From: Meghimatium bilineatum | Taxonomy: Eukaryota; Mollusca; Gastropoda; Stylommatophora; Philomycidae | NCBI GenBank assembly: GCA_034231615.1 | Contig: CM067322.1 | Coordinates: forward strand, 66,635,354-66,699,353 | Direction of reading: 5' to 3' | Length of the DNA: 64,000 nucleotides | Part shown: one piece after another, positions 1 through 10,407 of the stretch | How the letters are laid out: every line of letters starts with the position of its first letter | Numbering within the stretch: position 1 is the first letter of the stretch | The notes under the pieces: model-generated | The model's database searches: none | What the model was told of the DNA's origin: nothing | What the model saw: only the letters and a program-made list of their open reading frames with translations | Made by a program: the position numbers and the translations under genes

Positions 1-719
1 CATTAATAAATGATATGGGTTACTTTACTTACTACTTACTTTTACATTTGATGAATGTATCTTTCCTCCCACCTTCTTTCACTTCCGTCTCCATTTAAAA
101 AAAAAATTCTATATGTCTGTTCACCTACCTCTCCTTTCCTTTATGCATCTGAGTGGCGCCATGGTTGGTTTGTTCGATCGCGATATATGCGCCTTTCGGC
201 TCTAACCGCCTCTATCATATCCTACCCTCAGGGTCGCTGTAACCCACCTCTTTGTAGATCCTCTCTACCTTACTTCTTGCCCCTTTTTTCTCATTTCCCG
301 GCTTACCTTACTACTGATCATTATTTATTGCCTTTGCCAGCATGAAGTGGTGGTCTGTTTATGGTCCAACTTCTGCCTTTGTTCTTTATCTACGTTGGAT
401 CTTCTGCCTATTATGTGATCTTTGATATGTCGTCACTTGGTCAAGCACAGAGTGTGAACATGCCATTTTTCCATCAGTTGTTCCCTAACTGAGGATTTAT
501 CTCTTGTACATGGACTTCATTAAATAACACCATTTCATTATTAATTTTTGTCTAACTTATCACCTATCTCATCATCACTATCTCATCCATTTCTTCTGTC
601 ACGCTATGTCTGTCTTCTACTTTGCTGGACACTTTCCAGCTTCGATCTTTCTCTTCTTTGTGACATGTTTCGTACCACACTAATCTCTTCCTCCTATCAT
701 CCTATATTCTAACGTTCAG

Positions 720-800
720 TATATTGTTTATTTTATTTGTTTTCCTTTCATCCTGATGAAAGCTTTTAGTCGAAACGTCGTCTTTCGCTGTGCCTCGTTT
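720..800 (+). mobile_element. Penelope-like terminal-repeat relic with hammerhead-like core
   Basis: CTGATGA at 753-759, then AAGCTTTTAGTC, then GAAAC at 772-776, resembles the degenerate hammerhead-type motif found in terminal repeats of Penelope-like elements. Stem II pairs poorly here, so it is a relic at best. A related motif lies on the minus strand near 29620-29650, inside a clearer Penelope copy. Confidence 0.35.
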
Positions 801-1749
801 GTTTTATTGGCTAATATTGATAACACGTGTACATATTTCTATTCATTTTGACATTCCCCTTATCAAAATCCTATCTAAGCTCACCGTTTCCTCTTGCTAA
901 GTTTCTGTCCTAAAATTAACTGCCCATTAGATCTAACTTCTTGCTTCATCTTTTCTCTTTTTCCCCTGCTTGACTATGGGTCCCTGAAAAGTTTCAATAT
1001 CAAAGTCTTGAACTGATTTGCTGATCCTACACCCGCCTTAATTCTCGGATAACCTTACGCATATGTCTCTAGAGGGACCTAACCATATCTTACATCACGT
1101 GTGCGATCTTGTTATTTCCCGCCAGATTCACATAGTAGCGTTGAAGTTAGGCCCTATTGTTTGTATACAATATACCTTAGGCATGGATGTTTCAAGGAGA
1201 TGGTGTTCCTCCTTCGCAAGCGAAGATGAGCACGGGATGAATTTTTAAAAAAAACATAAAAATGTGGTGAACAAGTAGAAAATGTGGTAGGATAGTGTCT
1301 TGATAGTCTAGTGTCAACCACAAAAATAAGAAAAAAAATAAGAGAGAGAAATTGTCATTTGAGTTATGAGACCATCATGTTCCAGGACATCACGTGTAGA
1401 TAGACAGCAATGTAAGTTATGGGAAAACGACAACAAACCGCTCTATGCATGGTGAATATCGAACTATATACATAGTAATTGATCTCAGAAGAAGAATGCC
1501 TTAAATAATCTGTGTAATAGCAAGAGCATGTAGTTACCACAAGTTGTCCATCATTACACACATTCTACCAACGGCATTCACGAAATTATCTTCAGATACA
1601 AGGATATACGACTTTAATGTAAGAATTGGTTATAAGCATAAACGTTGGGAGTTCATTGACAGTTCTATGAGCATATTATAAGTTTTCTACTGTCACCGTC
1701 CAATGTACTATAAGACGTGTACAGAAAACGAAAACATGGTCTGAGCGGA

Positions 1750-1935
1750 GAGACTCATTTTGATTATTTCTGTGAACTTCGTTGGTCGGTCATGGCTATT
1801 TTTGGCATTCGACTCCGAGTATATAAATAGTGACTAGCGAAAATCATGACAATAATCAAAAACGTAACGAATGAAGCCGCAATTAATTCTGGACAAGAGA
1901 TCTACTGCCTACGGCATTGTCTATACTGATCACAA
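1750..1935. repeat. MITE family M1, diverged copy
   Basis: Contains AATAATCAAAAACGTAACGA and a partly complementary left half (TTTTGATTATTT), as in the intact hairpin at 9054-9214. It then continues with the shared segment AATTAATTCTGGACAAGAG. Arms are decayed. Confidence 0.55.
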
Positions 1936-2094
1936 CTCGTAAAACAAAAAAAACGTTATGGGTCCTGAGTGCAACTTTCACCAGTATTGCTAGAATAAAT
2001 CCTTCTCTGGAGAACGATGATTATAAAATAATGAAACTTACATTATATAATGTAATGAAACTTCCAGTAATGTTTGTGGCATGAAAGTCTACAA

Positions 2095-2275
2095 TATAAG
2101 ACTTACTGGCTAATGGAAAACCAAGCTTTCTTAATGACTCCTTTGACTATTCCCATTATTTTGTCATTGGTCACTATCATTATACTTTGTGTAAGAGCCA
2201 ATGAAAATAAAGTTAAGCCAATTGAATCATTTTTAAAGGTCTGGTTTCCCATTAGCCAATATGTCATATTGTCAA
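2095..2275. repeat. Foldback MITE family M2, near-complete copy
   Basis: Left arm starts ACTGGCTAATGGAAAACCA and the right arm ends TGGTTTCCCATTAGCCAAT. The arms are imperfectly complementary over roughly 70 bases, with GTCATTGGTCACT and GAGCCAATGAAAAT in the inner part. Non-coding. At least five other full or partial copies occur in this window. Confidence 0.65.
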
Positions 2276-2680
2276 GGGCCACAGTTTGTATTTACAACTA
2301 ATCCGTGTCATTAAGTCGCAAATTCATGGCATATCCCTCTATCTAGAAATCCTTGGTCCATGGCAATGTATACTAGGTTAGTGTCGAGTCAGGTCAGGAA
2401 GAGATTGGTCATGATGGTTGCAGTTCTGGCTTTCATCTACGTCCAAAGAGAAGCATTTGCGTGACTATAAATCTCATGGTGGTGTTATGAAAAATATGTT
2501 AATACGATATGCTTCAGGCTGACGTGCAATACTACAACACATGTTGGACTGACAAAACTGACATTTCGCAAGTAATCATACTTGATGTCATCAATTACAA
2601 CCGCTTGTGAAACCCCAACTATAGACAATCCTCCGTCAATTATAAAGTCACGTGGACTCAGGGTAGTCAAATATGAAGCT

Positions 2681-2775
2681 ATTGACTTTCTCCGTTAATT
2701 TTCATTAGTCACTGTGTATAGTGTTGAGTCAATGAAAATTACGGGGAAAATATCATTTTTGAAGGATGAACCCGA
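2681..2775. repeat. Foldback MITE M2, inner portion
   Basis: TTAATTTTCATTAGTCACTG and GAGTCAATGAAAATTACGGG are complementary and match the inner arms of M2. Outer arms are missing or diverged. Confidence 0.5.
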
Positions 2776-2805
2776 TGAGTCCACAGTATTGTATAATATC
2801 GACTC

Positions 2806-4030
2806 ATCATCATCAAGTTCCGTCTCCGCAACGAAGGTTGACTGCAACAAACCTCCAACATACTCTGGCTCTTGTCTTGGTCGTGCACTAGACTAACCTG
2901 TCCATCTTGTGATGTTACTCTCTAACACTTGTATCTCTGCCTACCTCTTGCTCGCTTTCCATTGACTTTACCCTCAAGTAAGGTCTTCAATAAGGTGTCA
3001 TGCCTTTTAATGAGTCAAAAATATTTTATTTACCTGATCGTTATTTCTCTTAGTAAATCTTTCTTCATATTAAGTGTTTTTAGAACTTCTTTGTTTGCTT
3101 TGTTCTCCTTCCATGATGTTCTCCCTACTCTTCTATATATTCACATCTAAAAAGCATCAATTCCGTTTTCTAATTGTTTATTTTATTTTCTGAGGCATAC
3201 ATTAATTGAAAGCGGGTGCTTTCAATAAACTACGCAACATATGGAAGTCAAACACACTAAGAAACACCACAAAACTCAAGTTATTTAACTCCAACATCAT
3301 CCCTATTCTATCATATGGGTGCGAAAGTTGGAAAGCCACAAAAGCAACAGATAAAAGACTCGACTCCTTTGAAAACAAATGCCTACGTACCATTCTGAAC
3401 GTTAAGTGGAGTGACTTTAAATCTAACACTACTATAAGAGAGGAAAGCAAACAAACATATATATCTTCTTTCATTAGACAAAGGCGTTGGACTTACATCG
3501 GCCATGTTCTCAGAATGAACAGCCTAAGAATTCCCCAGCAATCACTATAATGGGTGCCACCTGGAGTAAGAAGAAGAGGGAGACCTAGAGAAACTCTACG
3601 AAGAACCATTAATAGAGAAGGCATGTCAATGAACCTAAACAACACGCAACAATTGAAGGACCTGGCAACACAAAGACAGAAATGGAAAGCTATGGTTTCT
3701 GCCCTATGCGCCGCCTATGGCCCTGGAGGAACATAACATAACATAACATACATTAATATATAATAGATGTAGCCTTTTATAATTCTCATTTTTAACTTTG
3801 TAATTTGTTTAGATGTTACTATTTTCCTCATGTCATTGATAGTACTTTTGGTCATTCCTATTCTCCTTTTAACTTCTGTTTAACATCTGTCGTCATGTGT
3901 GACTATGTGTCCAAGATATTGATACTGTTTTACATGTTGTAATTTCTCTCCATGTATGCTTATGTTTAGCTCTTGTTCTTCTGTGTCTTTGGCTAGGAAG
4001 ATTGACTAGGCACTCGCTATAAACCAGATC
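2806..4030 (-). mobile_element. Non-LTR retrotransposon relic, family A (3' end), split by family B
   Basis: On the minus strand 4020-3758 reads a reverse-transcriptase thumb region (QYQYLGHIVTHDDRC, then KRRIGMTKSTINDMRKI). After the insertion at 3207-3746 it continues as RRVGRTSWKENKANKEVL and LLEGKVNGKRARGR, the usual basic C-terminus of these proteins. It ends near a (GAT)n tail at 2806-2817. Stops and frameshifts are present. A second copy is at 19848-21545. Confidence 0.7.
3207..3746 (+). mobile_element. Non-LTR retrotransposon relic, family B, inserted in family A
   Basis: A 5'-truncated copy encodes the reverse-transcriptase C-terminus: SYGCESWKATKATDKRLDSF, QRRWTYIGHVLRM, RRRGRPRETLRR. 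One stop breaks it at about 3548. The 3' tail is (ACATA)n. The flanks carry an 11-bp target duplication, CATACATTAAT, at 3196-3206 and 3747-3757. The host sequence on both sides is LINE A on the opposite strand. Confidence 0.8.
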
Positions 4031-4716
4031 TTCTGGGAAAGTAAAGGCCACCGACTTAATGATGATCACTTCATCCCCGGTTATGCCGTTGGTCAATGAA
4101 AAATACCGGCCTAACTAACATATCAGTGGCGTGGAAACGGGAACATTTTCAGTGAATTGGTGCCGGAAAGTATTGGAAATTATTGAGGTTCCCCCCCCCC
4201 CCCAGAATTCAAAGTTACGTACTATTAACTAGTCAAATGTGTGCTAGAATTCCATTAAAGTTGGTAGCCTTCACCTGCGCATGTTTTTAAACTCTTACAT
4301 ATAGAGGGATATAGTCTGGAGTACGGAATGAGTTTTACTGATTAACAACGATAACTGCGTATTTCTGACATACCCGGCTTGACCATGGCTTTAATCCATA
4401 AGGTGGGACAGCAATCTTCACTCTCAAGACTCCTTAGTTGTGTGTTACGATATGGATGGCAGGTCATAGTTATCCTAATCGCTGTTCCCCATCAACACAA
4501 AGGCGAGAATTGATATACAATGTAAAGAGATCGGACAGGATTTAGTCACCATCGATTTTATGAAATAATACTTTGATAGACAAGTAAATAAAGTCACAAG
4601 ATGATTACAGGTGTGTGTAGTGAAAGAGGGATATGATAGAAAGAGAGGGATATGTAGAACCATGGTTGTAGAGGAAAATAAATCGTAGAGATAAACTTGT
4701 ACACATGACTACTCAC

Positions 4717-5013
4717 CTCTCATCCCGCTACCATCCTCCAGAAAACTGTCCCTGCTAGGCTGGGGTCCGTCATCCTGATGAGGGGAATCACTGCCTCCGC
4801 TTCCAGACGAAGTGACAGAGCTCTGCGGAGACAGTGGTGCATGTTCTGTATACAGAGATCTGGACGCAAGGATAGGGTGAGGCTGGTTGTGGTGATGCCC
4901 GTGGCTGGTCTGGAGCCAGTCAGTCACAGTTTTCTCTGGGTTCTGTAGTCTGACAGGTGGCGTGATCGAGTGCGTTCGACGCAAAGGGGTGTGCGTGTTC
5001 TGGTTGACTTGTG
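4717..5013 (-). CDS. SAMD4: Smaug/SAMD4 homologue, third coding exon
   Basis: This 297-bp exon has a strong acceptor (TTTTGTTTTCTTCAG, AG at 5015-5014) and a consensus donor (AGAG/GTGAGT, GT at 4716-4715). It is phase 1 at both ends and joins exon 2 as G|CA (Ala). It encodes a Ser/Pro/His-rich linker with LRRTHSITPPV, like the basic Ser-Pro motif found before the SAM domain in Smaug proteins, then SLYTEHAPLSPQSSVTSSG. These Ser-Pro sites are plausible phosphorylation targets. The exon is symmetric, 99 codons long and disordered, so it is a natural cassette exon. No SAM-domain exon is visible between here and position 1; it must lie beyond the window. A 39-bp minisatellite begins about 33 bp inside the intron from its acceptor. 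Confidence 0.85.
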
Positions 5014-5046
5014 CTGAAGAAAACAAAATGACATCCTTATTAACTT

Positions 5047-5345
5047 ACATCATCCACAGTGACTCAGAGACTAGCACATTCATTGGGTACATCCACAGTG
5101 ACTCAGAGACTAGCACATTCATTGGGTACATCCACAGTGACTCAGAGACTAGCACATTCATTGGGTACATCCACAGTGACTCAGAGACTAGCACATTCAT
5201 TAGGTACATCCATAGTGACTCAGAGACTAGCACATTCATTTGGGTACATCCACAGTGACTCAGAGACTAGCACATTCATTGGGTACATCCATAGTGACTA
5301 GCACACATTCATAGTGTCTAGCTGCCACAACTATAGTGACTAGCA
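5047..5345. repeat. 39-bp minisatellite next to exon 3
   Basis: About six near-identical units of CATCCACAGTGACTCAGAGA plus CTAGCACATTCATTGGGTA, becoming degenerate after 5300. Degenerate units continue to 5398 and resume at 5691-5800 after a short-element insertion. It sits just inside the intron from the exon 3 acceptor. The 39-bp period leaves all frames open, which explains the repetitive spurious ORFs. Confidence 0.95.
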
Positions 5346-5411
5346 CATCATAGTGGCTAGCACATTCATTATCGCACCCAGTACCTAGCACATTCATTAG
5401 CACATGCAAGT

Positions 5412-5677
5412 CGCCCGTGTCTTGCCGGGACCCGAAAGGAAAGGGGAACAATGAATAGCAACACTGTTTACCTTCCATGTAAAAGGCATGTCGTAAAAGG
5501 CGACTAAGGAGGTTATGGAATGGAGTTGGCTGTCCCATCCCCATGCTGAAGTCGGATGTGTCAGGCCGAAATGCGCAGATATCGCAGCAATGCTGCAAAC
5601 CATGACACAACGCATTCCGTTCTCCGGACTACACCCTGCTAATCTGCAAGATGTTTGAGAACGAAAGAAGAAGAAGA
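5412..5677 (+). mobile_element. Short non-autonomous element, family A, full length
   Basis: 266 bp from head CGCCCGTGTCTTGCCGGG to tail GAACGAAAGAAGAAG. A 13-bp target duplication, AGCACATGCAAGT, lies at 5399-5411 and 5678-5690. It inserted into the degenerate part of the 39-bp minisatellite. It contains the family core GTCGTAAAAGGCGAC. Confidence 0.9.
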
Positions 5678-6369
5678 AGCACATGCAAGTGGCTGGCACA
5701 CCCAGTAACTAGCACATTCATTTTGGCTATCACATCCATGGAGTGGCTAGCACTTCCATAGTGATTAGCAAACCCATAACGGCTAGCATACATTGTATGA
5801 GAAGGAAACTAAATCTACAAATGATAAAACTATTCTTTCTATTCCCCGTAGATCACCATCACAGGACCGGGTCAGAAATGTGACACTACACCAACCTTTC
5901 TTAAACTTGTTTATATAGATTGTATGGACTGTAGTCGGAAACACATCCCTGCATCATTAGGTTTTTTGAGGTTTTTTCTTAAATTCTTTACTACTGCACA
6001 CAAAAGACAATATACAATCAATGGCGTAATTAAAATATAAATTAAGAAAGAAATGTTTGATTTTATTTTTAAACACCGTAAAACAGAAGTATTATCCCTC
6101 CTCTGCAATTATAGCTTTATGTTCACAGGATTCAGGAGTAAGTTGGAAAGCAGAAAGAATTAGACTAAACAATGTTAGCATTGCCTATTGCAACTGTCAG
6201 AGAGTTTACTCCCATGTTTTCTATATCGAGGACCACTCTTCGATCTATGATTTTCCCTAATATCTTGCCATACACACTCGATGCGATAACTCTTAATGTC
6301 GGTGGCGTATTTGTTAAGAAAAAAAGTAACTGTAGCAATGACTCTGGTATGTGTACTTTTCTGAGACAA

Positions 6370-6890
6370 TTTGTATGTCTCAAAAAAGTTATGAACATCA
6401 AAAGGCAAGACAAGATTCCAGATACCACTGTCCTTGATAGAGCTGGTATCCCAAGCATTGACACGATCCTGGTGCAGACACAGATTCGTTGGGCGGGTCA
6501 TTTGGTGCGTATGCCAGACCATCGTCTGACAAAGATGCTTCTCTATTGTGAGCTAGAGAAGGGTATACGATCTCAAGGTGGCCAAAGGAAGCGCTACAAG
6601 GACTCGTTAAAGAATTCACTGAAAGCCTTTGAAATAGACCACGATACATGGGAAATGGGAAGAACTTGCCCAAAATAGATCTACATGGCGTTCTAAAATA
6701 AAAAAGAGCGCATCATCTTGTGAAAAGAAGAGAAATGCAGCAGCTCAACGGCGGAGAACAGCTAGAAAGTCATGGATAGACCAAGATCCGTCTACAGTCG
6801 TCATTCCATGTCCAAACTGTCCAAGGACATTTACAGCTCGAATAGGGCTCATTAGCCATCTACGAACTCATAATCAAGGACATAACTAAA
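6370..6890 (+). mobile_element. Non-LTR retrotransposon relic, family D, with C-terminal zinc finger
   Basis: Encodes the C-terminal part of a reverse-transcriptase polyprotein: IPDTTVLDRAGIPSIDTIL, QIRWAGHLVRMPDHRL, SQGGQRKRYKDSLK. It is frameshifted near 6675, after which another frame continues to CPNCPRTFTARIGLISHLRTH (6820-6871), a C2-H2 finger, and a stop at 6888-6890. 5' truncated; dead copy. Confidence 0.8.
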
Positions 6891-7360
6891 ATTGAATTTT
6901 CAAAAGTGGATGTAACAAATGGTCATCATAACTTGTGATGGACGAACAACATGTGTACTTACTGTTGAACTTTGTAAAAAAAACATATAAGCCATCACCA
7001 AATATCATTCTGTAGACTTTAACAAATTCCGTTAGAGGTAGATATTCTCTTAGAGGCTCTCAGCTATCCTAGTACTCTTCAGTGTGGTCCAGAACTAGAA
7101 CGTTTGATATCCGATTTTCATGTCATGTTTCCGCAATAGACACTTAACAAAACAACTATTATTTCAAGGCTTCATGAAGCTATGTCAATCCTGTAACGTA
7201 TCATGTCGGTGCGATCCTTACCAGACATGTCTCACTGTGTGCTTGGGAGGGACAAGATATGAAGTTGCATGACGTACAGAACGCGTTTGAGTTCGGCGGC
7301 GAAATATTTGTGAATATTTATGTTGGAAACTGTACCCGCACCAAGTATGAATACTGATTT
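6891..7360. other. Unassigned AT-rich sequence
   Basis: No gene, repeat or motif I can support. Confidence 0.4.
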
Positions 7361-7361
7361 T

Positions 7362-7735
7362 CAGTTTTCTTCTTCTTACGTTCACTTGAAACATGTCTAT
7401 ATCTGTAATTCTGTCTCCTTTATAAAACTCACTGTCTTTTGTAGTTCATACAGTGTCCCATAGAGCTTTGATTCCAGTGTTGTTTCCTCTGGCCAATATG
7501 TCTGCCTCAGCGTTTCATGCTCAGAACACTCCTGAAGTATATGTTTGGCACTCTGTGCTGCCTGTCCACATGTACACATGGCCGTGTTGCCAATCTTGAA
7601 TATTGTATACATGTGACTGCGGAGTCGGTTGTGTCCTGTTCTGAGGCGTAGAATTATAACTTGTTCTGATCTGTTCACAATGTGATAGTCATCTTGTGTT
7701 GGTGTTTGTGGCTTTCTTACTGACACTGATTTTCA
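7362..7735 (-). mobile_element. RNase H-type LINE relic, family E, C-terminal domain
   Basis: Minus-strand reading includes RLRTGHNRLRSHMYTIFKIG, then CTCGQAAQSAKHILQEC, a Cys/His cluster typical of the C-terminus of RNase H-bearing non-LTR elements. The 3' end is TGAACGTAAGAAGAAGAA at 7362-7385. The upstream part is missing. Confidence 0.75.
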
Positions 7736-7844
7736 GTGAGCTAGAATAGTGCCTGGAGAGGTTCTCTCAGTGTTTCATGACTTTAATTGTGACCGTCGAC
7801 AGGGTACTACAGACCTGTGTGCAGATGACCTAGACGGCTTTTTC

Positions 7845-8160
7845 CCGGTATTTTGATAATTTCTGTGCGTTTCATTGGCGGGTCTTTGCTATTTTTCGCT
7901 GGCGACTCCAAGTATAGTGACCATCGAATATCAAGACAATAATCAAAAATGTAACGACTGAAGGCTTGTTTACTTTCTGCACTTAGGTCTTCTATACTGC
8001 CGACTGTCTCGCTTTAATGTACGCAATGCTGCGTGGAGACATCCAACCAACAATGAATAGGAGGTTGAATTAGACCAGGCTCTTCTAGGTACTGGTCCCA
8101 CTGTTCTTACTTGTGAAAGAATGACATGATTGGCGACGAAAGAGTCCGGCTCACACTTTG
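7845..8160. repeat. MITE family M1 copy with its 3' extension
   Basis: TTGCTATTTTTCGCTGGCGA and AATAATCAAAAATGTAACGA match M1. The following GGTCTTCTATACTGCCGACTG segment is shared with 32880-32920 and in part with 9230 and 35740. Confidence 0.5.
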
Positions 8161-9050
8161 ACATCACATTGGTATCCTGTCATCTTGAAATGTGCATTGT
8201 GGTCGGCACAGACTTACAATGGAAGTGACCGCCTGAAATGTTTTGTAGCCATCACAAAGGGGCAGCACAGTTGGGGGGGGGGGACCCAGTCACAAAAATG
8301 TCTTCACATAGTTATGCCACTGACAAAGATTACAGAAGCTTGTCAATTTAAATGTTTGCCAGTATCTGCTAAACTTACAATTAATAAATCATGTAATAAA
8401 AAATGTAAGAACATATGCAAAGATTCATTGTGATGTGTGTACGTGTACTTGAGATAACGAATGAAGTCTGAATAAAACAAATAACCCCTACATTTTGTGG
8501 ATAACCTTGTATTGTTGTCTCACAATTTCATACAGAAATAAGAAAAGAAATGTTCTGATCTACATGACAGGTCACATTAAACCGGTTTGAATATACGCTA
8601 GATAATAATTATAAAGGCAATTAGTGGGAACTCCATAACATTAGATGACACAGTCCAGGATGTTGAATCATGCAAAAATGTCTTTACATCAACATTGACA
8701 GAGCGGAGGGAGGAAGGAGGCCTCTGATAAAGGGTATCAAAATAAGAATACAATAGGAAAGAGCAAACACCGCATTAGAGAAATAAATCACAATAAATGA
8801 AAGACAGAAATAAGAATCGTGAGCTTATGTTAATTGATACTGTCGTATCGCTTAGAAACAAGAAGAACATTGGACTGGAATATGATTCACGTGTACAAGT
8901 TGTTGAATTTTTACATTAATCGGTTTGAGCAAAACATGAAGATTTGAACATTGAACATCCTAGCAAACAATACATACTGTTTACATCAACTTGTGCGACC
9001 AGCTGTGACCGAGCGATAGTATAGATTATAGAAGACATGATCACTAAATT
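8161..9050. other. Unassigned sequence
   Basis: AT-rich, with a poly-G run at 8273-8283. I see no supported gene; the longest open frame (8158-8433) has no recognisable motif. Confidence 0.4.
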
Positions 9051-9053
9051 TAC

Positions 9054-9214
9054 TTGGACCCCATTCGTTACGTGTTTTGATTATTTGCTTTCAGTTGGTT
9101 ACTATTTATATACTTGGAATCGCATGCCAAAAATAGTCAAGACTATTCCAAGTACATAAATAGTAACCAACTGAAACGAAACAATAATCAAAACACGTAA
9201 CGAATGGGGTCCAA
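9054..9214. mobile_element. Hairpin MITE, family M1, intact
   Basis: Near-perfect inverted repeat. The left arm begins TTGGACCCCATTCGTTACGT and the right arm ends with its complement, ACGTAACGAATGGGGTCCAA. The arms are about 67 bases with one short indel, around a loop near CGCATGCCAAAAATAGTC. Non-coding. Confidence 0.85.
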
Positions 9215-9300
9215 CTTAATTTAGAGAACAGGTCTTTTTTAATGTCCCGCGTTCTGGGGGCCAGCACCACTATCACACTACAACACACACTGCAACAAGA

Positions 9301-9504
9301 ACGGATGATATCATATGTTTTAATACAGAAATTCGGGGAATTTCCCTGTCAAGACATCGTGCTCAGGAAGGTCTCAGATTAAAATCCCGCTTGCGATGTC
9401 TTGTTCATGAAGTGGATTTTTTAGATGCCCAGGGATTACGCTTGAAGCTACCGAACTACATACGTAGAGTGATACTCTGGTCAGAACGTCGTGCACTTCC
9501 TTGA
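9301..9504 (+). other. Short unassigned open frame, possibly a transposon relic
   Basis: The frame ends at a TGA (9502-9504) and contains SLSRHRAQEGLRLKSRLRCL and GLRLKLPNYIRRVILWSER. This is a basic, protein-like composition richer than the flanks. I do not recognise the family. No splice sites or start are evident. Confidence 0.3.
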
Positions 9505-10405
9505 GAGAGATGTAGATCATATGGTGTAAATATAGTACAGTTACGTTAATCCTCTTTGTCTTTTCAATATTTTAATACGGAGATCCGTGTAATATTAAAG
9601 GTCTTACTTCCCAACAGTTAATCTCACGCGACTGTGCAATGTCACACGCCAGAACGTGATACTGCCGGCTGTCGTTACGACTTTTGACAACTTACCCTGA
9701 TCGAAAATTGTCTGTGTGGGGTTTTATTTTAGTGGGTTATTTGTTTTAATCTTCTTCGCAACGATTTATATACTTTTCACGGCCGCTTATCTTTCCTCGC
9801 AAGCTTACACTCTTGTCATGATCGAAATCATTGTGATATTTCTCTTATTCTCTCCTCTCCAAATCACGACTTCTGCCTATGAGATGTAGTAGTTTGTATG
9901 TAGAGATGTATGTAGCCTATAGTGTAGTGTTTTTGTCATCTGTTCATGAATCCATTGTTTCAAAATATAGCCGATATTTCTTATTTACAAGTGAACTTTG
10001 TCAAATGTTCATGAGAATTATCACTTGAAAAACGTATTTACATGTTGTAACTGGTACCACGGATCTCTAGATACAAGGATACACTACATCATTGTAGTTG
10101 GTTGTAAACAAATACTGTTGGGAGTCTACTTATAATATTATATAAATTCTCGGGCTCTTTCCTTGCATCTAATTTCCGCATGACCTAGACAGCAGATTTG
10201 CATGTGATACTTTGGACGTTGTTGAGTGACGCACCCCTTCTTATCATGGGTGATGAGGACTGCTGGACCAGACATCAATGCAGATGGATCAACAAATATG
10301 ACAAAAGTTTGATGAATTAGTTGGTCCAGATCCAGAAGTGTATGCTGCGCTCTTGGGAAAGTGATTATCCTGGGGTATGGTGCCGCACTGGAATGAATCC
10401 ATTTA
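9505..10405. other. Unassigned sequence, one low-copy repeat segment
   Basis: 10255-10345 (GCAGATGGATCAACAAATAT) resembles 48985-49075 and a short stretch near 29395, so it is a dispersed repeat of unknown type. The rest shows nothing supported. Confidence 0.4.
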
Positions 10406-10407
10406 GA

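Larger units (their letters stand above)
1..4716 (-). other. Smaug/SAMD4 intron 3, partial
   Basis: The sequence after the exon 3 donor runs off the left edge. Apart from the elements listed, 1-720 and 780-1750 are AT-rich with no coding or repeat signal I can support. 4030-4700 holds a poly-C run (4191-4203) and nothing else recognised. Confidence 0.6.

Noticed and set aside
1..4716. SAM-domain exon of Smaug within the window
   Set aside because: No minus-strand frame here resembles the SAM domain; it must be beyond the left edge.
4962..5301. Repetitive frames on both strands next to exon 3
   Set aside because: Products of the 39-bp minisatellite, not genes.
5047..5345. CRISPR-like array
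   Set aside because: Direct tandem units without spacers, in an animal intron.
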